From positions 1 through 31,118 of the IMG/VR virus record IMGVR_UViG_3300042402_004207: a DNA stretch of 31,118 bases. One strand, 5' to 3'. A program made the position numbers and the translations under genes. Source of the stretch: a virus. This document shows positions 24,392 to 29,592 of this stretch, piece after piece. Below the pieces are notes generated by a model, which worked only from the letters and a program-made list of their open reading frames with translations, was not told the origin of the DNA and did not search any database. The stretch's first letter is position 1, and every line of letters begins with the position of its first letter.

Positions 24392-24668
24392 AAACTCTGA
24401 CCTCTGCGTCATGTAGGGTCGTGAAAAGCCAATAAAACCGGCGTTTTCCGGGTGCGGTGGCGTTCTCCCAGACCTAACTCTGTAAATAACGTGAGAAGAA
24501 GTTAAATAATATATTACGCGTATAGGCCTTGAATACTGTGGGTATTCGTTCATTATCAGTTAAGGGCCCGGCTCTTGAAAAGTTTGGTCTGGTTTTTACC
24601 GCCGGCCCCCGGAAAACGCCTATCTAACAGGTGTTTTCTGCCCCTGTGTGACGCAGAGGTCGGAGTTT
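24392..24668. repeat. Long imperfect inverted repeat framing the intergenic region
   Basis: AAACTCTGACCTCTGCGTCA (24392-24411) pairs with its inverse at 24649-24668 (19 of 20). GGCGTTTTCCGGG (24440-24452) is perfectly inverted at 24608-24620. Each arm also holds a local stem: 24423-24430 with 24440-24448, and GAAAACGCCT (24612-24621) with AGGTGTTTTC (24629-24638). The arms point in and sit upstream of divergent operons, so they may be paired terminators or binding sites. Confidence 0.65.
24478..24560. other. AT-rich core of the noncoding divergent region (24258-24701); origin or control candidate
   Basis: No gene is seen in the 444-bp gap 24258-24701. Bases 24481-24560 have about 33% GC against about 65% around them. 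The segment contains the palindrome TAATATATTA (24507-24516) and the inverted repeat GAATAC-TGTGG-GTATTC (24531-24547). An unwinding element or a divergent promoter core would look like this; neither is proven. Confidence 0.5.
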
Positions 24669-24701
24669 TAACCCTTCTAACCGCTTGGAGACTAAACTGA
24701 T

Positions 24702-25187
24702 ATGCACCCTTGGATCATTGCCCGCACCCCCGGCGCGCGGGAGGTTATGGAGGCCGGCGATATCGCGGCCTTGCGCCGGCAGAAGATGCCGCCCGAAGTC
24801 GTGCAGGCGCTGCTGGCCGACGCCCGGGCTTACGATGTGATCGCCAAGGCGTACGGGGTGACGTATCAGATGGTCGCCCAGATCAAGACCCGGCGCCTGT
24901 ACGCGCACGTCCCGTACAAGGGGGCAATTCCCCGTGGCGCCCGCGCCGACGCTGCAACAGTGAGGGAGATCTTCCTCGACCCCTCACCGGCACGTGAGAT
25001 CGCTGCTCGGCACGGCGTCAGCTTGAGCGTGGTCCGCCAGATCAAGCAGCGGGTCTCGCATGAGAGTGTCACCCGCAATCTGATAGCGCCGCCGTCGGGA
25101 CATGCAACCTTGCGCGCTGAAGTGCGCGCGATGAAGGAGCGGCACAAGGCCGAGCTGACGGCACTGCTGCAGAGGGGGATGGTATGA
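24702..25187 (+). CDS. Protein with two HTH repeats (161 aa)
   Basis: Two copies of one HTH module: VVQALLADARAYDVIAKAYG with VTYQMVAQIKTRR (about residues 33-65) and VREIFLDPSPAREIAARHG with VSLSVVRQIKQR (about 85-118). The C-terminal helix (RAEVRAMKERHKAEL) may dimerise. TTGGAG lies 11 bases before the ATG, a long spacing. No enzyme domain is present. It is the first gene right of the AT-rich control region, so origin binding or regulation of the divergent operons is a reasonable guess. Confidence 0.75.
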   Translation: MHPWIIARTPGAREVMEAGDIAALRRQKMPPEVVQALLADARAYDVIAKAYGVTYQMVAQIKTRRLYAHVPYKGAIPRGARADAATVREIFLDPSPAREIAARHGVSLSVVRQIKQRVSHESVTRNLIAPPSGHATLRAEVRAMKERHKAELTALLQRGMV

Positions 25188-25651
25188 AGCGCAGGGTTTT
25201 CAGTGACGATGAGGTGCGCGCGATCTTGGCCGACGCGCGGTCGCAAGGCGTGATCGCAGCCGCGTACGGTACGTGGACGCATGTCATCTCGGACATCAAA
25301 CGCCGCCACACGTACAGACACGTACGGTTTAGCGGGAAAGTAGCGCGCTACCGCCCCCCGAAGAGGGTGAAGACCCCTCGACCCCCGGAGATCGCGCGCT
25401 ACCAGAGGCTGCCCGTCGATCCCGGGCCCCAGTACAGCCTTCTGCCAGTGGAAGGCCGCAGGGTCTTCAGTGACGACGAGGTGCGCGCGATCTTGGCGGA
25501 TCCTCGGATGTACGGCGAGATCGCAGCCGAGTACGGCGCGTGGAAGCACGTCATCGGGGACATGAAGTGGCGCCGCTCGTATCGGAACGTGCCGTTCGAC
25601 GGGGTGATCGTCCGGTACCCGTCGAGGAAGAGAAGCCGACTGACAGTTTGA
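25184..25651 (+). CDS. Protein with two HTH repeats from a recent internal duplication (155 aa)
   Basis: The start overlaps the upstream stop by 4 bases. Two copies of RRVFSDDEVRAILAD, then IAAxYG-x4-VI-x-DIK-like helix and YRxVxFxGxxxRY, occupy residues about 3-55 and 92-145, joined by a Pro-rich linker. At DNA level 25191-25230 and 25458-25497 match at 38 of 40 bases. The family is the same as in the upstream gene. The protein is strongly basic. The stop codon lies inside the -35 of the next promoter. Confidence 0.75.
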   Translation: MKRRVFSDDEVRAILADARSQGVIAAAYGTWTHVISDIKRRHTYRHVRFSGKVARYRPPKRVKTPRPPEIARYQRLPVDPGPQYSLLPVEGRRVFSDDEVRAILADPRMYGEIAAEYGAWKHVIGDMKWRRSYRNVPFDGVIVRYPSRKRSRLTV

Positions 25652-25695
25652 CATGTGGATAAGTTGGCCGTATAAGGGTTCATCGAATAGGAGAT
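25648..25695 (+). promoter_or_regulatory. Consensus sigma-70 promoter with shared leader
   Basis: TTGACA (25648-25653), 17 bp, TATAAG (25671-25676), 5 bp, leader ATCGAATAGGAGAT (25682-25695). TGACA occurs twice (25641 and 25649), N3 apart but as a direct rather than inverted repeat. The -35 contains the TGA stop of the upstream gene. Confidence 0.85.
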
Positions 25696-25699
25696 GGAA

Positions 25700-25984
25700 A
25701 TGACGACCAGCAAGTTTGTAGACCAGTACGCCGTCGCGGCCGCTCAGCTCAAGGCTCTGCAGAAGACCGTGGACGACCTCAAGGCGAAGCTCCTCGCCCT
25801 CGGCGCGACCGAGATCGCGGGCGACAAGTTCGCGCTCAAGGTCACGACCTACGAGACGAGCCGCCTCGACACCGCGACGGTGAAGACGTTCCTGACCGAG
25901 GCCCAGATCGCCGAGGCGACCAAGACCTCGACCTCGACCCGCATCACGGTCGCCGCCCGTGCCAACCAGCGCCTTGCAGCCTAG
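25700..25984 (+). CDS. Small highly expressed-type phage protein (94 aa)
   Basis: The ATG at 25700 is chosen because AGGAG is 6 bases upstream; the ATG at 25694 overlaps that site. The protein begins with a coiled-coil helix (DQYAVAAAQLKALQKTVDDL) followed by KFALKVTTYETSRLDTATVK, a small beta/alpha unit, and a Thr-rich end. It has a near-consensus promoter, strong ribosome site and strong terminator of its own, so it is a single-gene unit probably made in large amounts. Function unknown. Confidence 0.75.
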   Translation: MTTSKFVDQYAVAAAQLKALQKTVDDLKAKLLALGATEIAGDKFALKVTTYETSRLDTATVKTFLTEAQIAEATKTSTSTRITVAARANQRLAA

Positions 25985-25998
25985 GAGCCTGCCGCTGA

Positions 25999-26036
25999 AG
26001 AGGGCCAGCCGAAGGGCTGGCCCTCTTTGTCGTTTT
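25999..26036 (+). terminator. Rho-independent terminator
   Basis: AGAGGGCCAGCC (25999-26010) and GGCTGGCCCTCT (26015-26026) form a perfect 12-bp stem with a GAAG loop, followed by TTGTCGTTTT. It begins 14 bases after the stop codon of the 94-aa gene. Confidence 0.92.
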
Positions 26037-26052
26037 GGCGTAGAGTGTCAGC

Positions 26053-26244
26053 ATGACTGAGATCGCAACCGACCTCTCCCCGCGGTACCTGAACCGATTG
26101 CTGGACGAGATGGACATCCTCAACAGCGAACTGGCAATCCTCGCGGGCGTCAGCGGCCGCACGGTGTACCGATGGCTGGCGGGGGAGACGCCCGTCCCGC
26201 GCTCGGTCGTCGCCATGCTTGAGCTGCTCAAGGCGAAGGCGTGA
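26053..26244 (+). CDS. HTH DNA-binding protein (63 aa)
   Basis: LNSELAILAGVSGRTVYRWLAGETPVPRSVV (residues about 24-53) is a helix-turn-helix with the same TVYRW and TPVP signature as the protein at 20595-20828. It opens the rightward packaging operon after the terminator. A TAGAGT -10-like element lies 6 bases upstream without a matching -35. It could regulate the packaging genes. Confidence 0.7.
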   Translation: MTEIATDLSPRYLNRLLDEMDILNSELAILAGVSGRTVYRWLAGETPVPRSVVAMLELLKAKA

Positions 26245-26453
26245 TCTGGCGATGGCTCGCCGTAATGCTCGCTCTGCCGACGCTGGGGCTGATCCTGTTC
26301 CTGCCGCTGATGTGGCCGGTGTGGCTCGGCCTCTGGGGTTTCCTCGTGATCAAGGGCTTCGGAAGCGCGGCCGCAATGGGCGCCCGGAAGACACGTACTC
26401 GGCTGAAGTTGCGGCCGACATCTGCAGGCGCCTCGCGGAAGGGGAAACGCTGA
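26241..26453 (+). CDS. Small membrane protein overlapping terminase small subunit; holin candidate (70 aa)
   Basis: The GTG start overlaps the upstream stop (GTGA). The N-terminal 40 residues are highly hydrophobic (WLAVMLALPTLGLILFLPL then WPVWLGLWGFLVIKGFG), forming two close TM segments or one hairpin, followed by a basic tail. Third codon positions in this frame are strongly G/C up to about 26375, where the terminase frame has mostly T or other bases, so this is the likely coding frame there. The size fits a small holin, but no family is recognised. Confidence 0.6.
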   Translation: MIWRWLAVMLALPTLGLILFLPLMWPVWLGLWGFLVIKGFGSAAAMGARKTRTRLKLRPTSAGASRKGKR

Positions 26454-26881
26454 AGAACGTGTGCAAGGACATTGGGATCGCGAGGCAGACGGTCTACACT
26501 TGGGTGCTTGACAATCATCAAGGTTTCGCTGACGCCTACGCACGTGCTCGGCACCTGATGGCGCTCGGCTGGGCCGACGACCTCGACGAGATCGCGCGCG
26601 ACAGGCGCGGCGACTTCGTGGTGAACGAGGAGGGCAAGCTGGTGCCCGACATGGAGCACATCATGCGGTCGCGCTTGCGCATCGACACGCGCAAGTGGCT
26701 CCTCGGCAAGGTGCTGCCACGGGTCTACGGCGACAAGGTCATCACCGAGATCACCGGCAAGGACGGCGGCGCCATCGAGATGCAGGCGACGCGGATCGAC
26801 GTGCTGGCGCTCGACCCCGAACAGAGGGATCAGTTGAAAACCATCCTGCTGCAGGCGACGAAGGGAAAGACGGAGGAATAG
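26252..26881 (+). CDS. terS: Terminase small subunit (up to 209 aa; start uncertain)
   Basis: From about residue 40 the protein matches a common phage TerS family: GRPEDTYSAEVAADICRRLA, a putative DNA-binding HTH (TLKNVCKDIGIARQTVYTWV), DAYARARHLMALGWADDLDE and a C-terminal DTRKWLLGKVLPRVYGDKV. It binds phage DNA and starts packaging. The ATG at 26252 is the first in frame, but codon use upstream of about 26375 favours the overlapping membrane-protein frame. GTG at 26312 or 26321 is also possible. Confidence 0.82.
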   Translation: MARRNARSADAGADPVPAADVAGVARPLGFPRDQGLRKRGRNGRPEDTYSAEVAADICRRLAEGETLKNVCKDIGIARQTVYTWVLDNHQGFADAYARARHLMALGWADDLDEIARDRRGDFVVNEEGKLVPDMEHIMRSRLRIDTRKWLLGKVLPRVYGDKVITEITGKDGGAIEMQATRIDVLALDPEQRDQLKTILLQATKGKTEE

Positions 26882-26883
26882 CG

Positions 26884-27165
26884 GTGAAACTGTATTATCT
26901 ATCTTTCGCGGACCCGACTAAACCCAGAGGGGAGCAGTGGCTGGGCGGCGCTTACGTCGAGGCAGAGTCAGCTATTCACGCGATGCTTCACGAATCGCGC
27001 AGGCACGGGTGTAACCCCGGCGGGGAGGTAGTGAGCATCGAACTTCCTTTCGACGCTCCTATCAGGGACGACTACCGCAACCGGCTTCTGGATGATGCTA
27101 TGTTGCGAGCGGCAGGCCCTGACGGCGACGGTGTGCTGGTCGACCTTGATGGCAACGAAAGGTAG
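26884..27165 (+). CDS. Hypothetical phage protein (93 aa)
   Basis: The GTG start follows GGAGGAATAGC two bases after the terS stop. The protein begins KLYYLSFADPTKPRGEQWLG and continues AYVEAESAIHAMLHESRRHG. Small proteins with this beginning are common beside terminase genes in my experience, with no known function. The remaining sequence is acidic. Confidence 0.65.
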   Translation: MKLYYLSFADPTKPRGEQWLGGAYVEAESAIHAMLHESRRHGCNPGGEVVSIELPFDAPIRDDYRNRLLDDAMLRAAGPDGDGVLVDLDGNER

Positions 27166-27173
27166 AACCGAAG

Positions 27174-27371
27174 ATGAGAGCCGTTAGCGACCTGCACTTT
27201 CACATCGGCGGCAAGGCCTACACGTTCGAGCCTGAAACGGTCACTACGCGCAGCGATTTGGCGCTGCTGTTGCCGCTGTTCATGGCCCTGACGCAGCCGC
27301 GCGGCACCTTCGACGTCGAGGCTTACGTCGACGAGTACGCCCTCTGGCATTGTTTTCGCACGGTCGAGTGA
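27174..27371 (+). CDS. Hypothetical protein (65 aa)
   Basis: No family is recognised. The sequence opens with DLHFHIGGKAYTFEPETVTT, a beta-rich segment, and has a short helix rich in Leu (LALLLPLFMALTQ) that is not long enough to be a confident TM. The stop overlaps the next ATG (TGATG). Confidence 0.55.
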   Translation: MRAVSDLHFHIGGKAYTFEPETVTTRSDLALLLPLFMALTQPRGTFDVEAYVDEYALWHCFRTVE

Positions 27372-27604
27372 TGTACGCTTGCACCATGAAGCCGCCTGTC
27401 CTGCCTGCCCCCGAGCTGCTGCGCGCCGCCTTGCGCGCGGGCATCACGGTCGGCTGGGCCGGCACGGGCGAGGCCTACGCAGAGGTCACTGACTCGGGCG
27501 ACCCCGGGCAGCGCGCGATTTTCGCGGCGCTGATGGCCAACGCCTACGCCCCCGACATCATGTACGGCTGCTACTACGCCGGCGACTACACGAGGCTGCA
27601 ATGA
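27371..27604 (+). CDS. Hypothetical protein (77 aa)
   Basis: The start at 27371 shares one base with the upstream stop; an alternative ATG is at 27386. Much of the protein is small residues with aromatic Tyr near the end (APDIMYGCYYAGDYTRLQ). No motif is recognised. Confidence 0.55.
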   Translation: MYACTMKPPVLPAPELLRAALRAGITVGWAGTGEAYAEVTDSGDPGQRAIFAALMANAYAPDIMYGCYYAGDYTRLQ

Positions 27605-27780
27605 CCCCCCTCTGCACCGACTGCGCCCACAGCTGGCGCAACAGCGACGGCATCCTGATGTGCGGGCGCCCGACTACAACGCCGGGGCCGCGTTACTGCT
27701 ACGCCGAACGCTTCGGCCCACCGCAGGCCGACAGGGAAATCTGCGGCCCCCGCGCCCAGTATTTCGAGGCCAAGACGTGA
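27601..27780 (+). CDS. Short zinc-finger-like protein (59 aa)
   Basis: It starts with ATGA overlap at 27601 and ends with GTGA overlap at 27777. Cys at positions 5, 8, 21, 33 and 48 (CTDCAH, MCGRP, YCYAER, CGPRAQYFEAK) suggest one or two bound zinc ions. I recognise this Cys pattern as common among small phage proteins. It is below 60 codons, so it is often skipped. Confidence 0.7.
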   Translation: MTPLCTDCAHSWRNSDGILMCGRPTTTPGPRYCYAERFGPPQADREICGPRAQYFEAKT

Positions 27781-27890
27781 CCAACGCCGAGATCCGGCAG
27801 TCGCACTACGACCACTGGCACCTGCGCGAGGAGATCACCAAGCGCGTGCAGGCCAACACGCCCTCGCGCACTCGCCGTAAGCGGGTATGA
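27777..27890 (+). CDS. Very small protein coupled to terminase (37 aa)
   Basis: The GTG start overlaps the upstream stop and the TGA stop overlaps the terL ATG. The protein is basic and helical (TNAEIRQSHYDHWHLREEI). Both ends tightly coupled, without gaps, argue that it is real. Function unknown; it may help the terminase complex or only carry translation through. Confidence 0.5.
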   Translation: MTNAEIRQSHYDHWHLREEITKRVQANTPSRTRRKRV

Positions 27891-29497
27891 ACCTAGCCGA
27901 CCTCAACCCGTTCGAGACGCTGCGCGAGATCGAGCGCGTCGAGTGCGAGACGTCGCTCTATGAGTTCGTGCAGAAGGCTTGGAAGTACGTCGACCCGTCG
28001 CCGTTCACGCCGGGATGGCCGCTTGAGGCCATGTGTGAGCACCTCGAAGCGGTCGTCGACGGCGACATCCGCAAGCTGATCATCAACATCCCGCCGCGGT
28101 GCGGCAAGTCGAGCATCGTCAGCGTCTGCTTCCCGGCATGGGTCTGGACGCAGCGCGAGATCTCGCCGACCAGCGGGCCGCAGGTGCCGCTGCTGCACGC
28201 CTCCTACGCGATGTCGCTGGCGATGCGCGACAGCGTCAAGACGCGCCGGCTGGTCGAGAGCCCGTGGTACCAGCGCCTGTGGGGCCACCGCTTCCACCTC
28301 GTCGGCGACCAGAACACCAAGGGCCGCTTCCAGAACGACAAGCGCGGCGAGCGCCTGATCACGGCCGTCGACGCGCGCGTCACGGGTGAGGGCGGCAACA
28401 TCATCGTCGTCGACGACCCGAACGCCGCCAACGAGGCGATGTCGGAGGCGTTGATCGAGACGACGAACGAGTGGTGGGACGGCACGATGTCGACGCGTCT
28501 CAACGATGCGCGCACCGGTGCCTACGTCGTCATCCAGCAGCGGCTGGGCGAGGAGGATCTCACGGGCCACATCCTCGACACCGACGAGGGCTGGACGCAT
28601 CTCATGCTGCCCATGGAGTTCGAGCCCGAGCGCGCCTTCACGACGAGCATCGGCTGGGACGACCCGCGCACCGAGGAGGGCGAGCTGCTGTGGCCCGAAC
28701 GCTTCGCCGAGGAGCAGGTCGAGGTCCTGAAGAAGCGGCTGGGCCCGTGGAAGGCCGCGGGGCAGCTGCAGCAGCGTCCCGAGCCGAAGGGCGGCGGCAT
28801 CATCAAGCGCGACTGGTGGCAGCTGCACGATGCGCCACACTTCCCGCAGTTCGACTACGTCGTGGCGAGCCTCGACACCGCCTTCACCACGAAACAGGAG
28901 AACGACTTCAGCGCGCTGACCGTGTGGGGCATCTTCACGAGCGACACCGTCGCGCAGCCCTCGAAGCAGGTCATCAGAGGCGAGCGCCTGACCAACGTCG
29001 ACCCTCGCGAGTACGGCAATCAGGCACCCAAGGTCATGCTGATGAACGCGTGGCAGGAGCGGCTTGAGCTGCACGACCTCGTCATGCGCGTTCAGAAGTC
29101 GTGCAAGGAGATGAAGGTCGACCGGCTTCTGATCGAGGACAAGGCCGCAGGCCACAGCGTCGCGCAGGAGCTGCGCCGCCTCTTCGGCTACGACGGCTTC
29201 GCCGTCCAGCTCGTCAATCCCGGCGCCCTCGACAAGGTCGCGCGCGTCTACGCCGTGCAGCACCTGTTCGCCGAGGGCATGATCTTCGCGCCCAACCGCC
29301 AGTGGGCCGAGATGACCATAGGACAGACCACGACGTTCCCCCGCGGCAAGCACGACGACCTCGTCGACACGATGAGCCAAGCCCTGACGCACCTGCGCCA
29401 AGCCGGGATGCTGACGCGCAGCAGCGAGCACATTTCCGAAGTGGGCGAAAGCCTTCGACACAGGGGCGCGCCACCGGCTTCGTTGTACGGGATCTGA
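27887..29497 (+). CDS. terL: Terminase large subunit (536 aa)
   Basis: N-terminal packaging ATPase: Walker A PPRCGKSS (69-76) and Walker B IIVVDDP (172-178). C-terminal RNase H-like nuclease: ASLDTAF (D330), IEDKAAG (E417/D418), and KHDDLVDTM (D490/D491), giving the metal-binding acidic set. The enzyme drives DNA into the procapsid and cuts concatemers; its length is usual. It lies seven genes after the HTH gene that opens the operon, and is coupled to the small gene upstream (ATGA). Confidence 0.93.
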   Translation: MNLADLNPFETLREIERVECETSLYEFVQKAWKYVDPSPFTPGWPLEAMCEHLEAVVDGDIRKLIINIPPRCGKSSIVSVCFPAWVWTQREISPTSGPQVPLLHASYAMSLAMRDSVKTRRLVESPWYQRLWGHRFHLVGDQNTKGRFQNDKRGERLITAVDARVTGEGGNIIVVDDPNAANEAMSEALIETTNEWWDGTMSTRLNDARTGAYVVIQQRLGEEDLTGHILDTDEGWTHLMLPMEFEPERAFTTSIGWDDPRTEEGELLWPERFAEEQVEVLKKRLGPWKAAGQLQQRPEPKGGGIIKRDWWQLHDAPHFPQFDYVVASLDTAFTTKQENDFSALTVWGIFTSDTVAQPSKQVIRGERLTNVDPREYGNQAPKVMLMNAWQERLELHDLVMRVQKSCKEMKVDRLLIEDKAAGHSVAQELRRLFGYDGFAVQLVNPGALDKVARVYAVQHLFAEGMIFAPNRQWAEMTIGQTTTFPRGKHDDLVDTMSQALTHLRQAGMLTRSSEHISEVGESLRHRGAPPASLYGI

Positions 29498-29503
29498 AAA
29501 ATC

Positions 29504-29540
29504 ACAGTCGAACTGGGCTCGACTGTTGACAGACTGTCAC
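29504..29540. promoter_or_regulatory. Tandem inverted repeats between terL and portal, including operator-like site
   Basis: ACAGTCGA (29504-29511) pairs with TCGACTGT (29519-29526), 7-base loop, without a T-tract. Directly after it TGACA-GAC-TGTCA (29527-29539) is a perfect copy of the N3-spaced palindrome. TTGACA at 29526 has no good -10 at 16-18 bp. Confidence 0.55.
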
Positions 29541-29592
29541 TATTCTGAATGACGCCCGGTGTGTTATCCTTGCATTCCCACGAGGTTTCTGA

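Noticed and set aside
27893-29461. 522-codon open frame antisense to the terminase large subunit
   Set aside because: Long antisense frames are expected in GC-rich coding DNA; the plus frame has all terminase motifs and the antisense translation is Arg/Leu/Val/Asp-rich without a domain.
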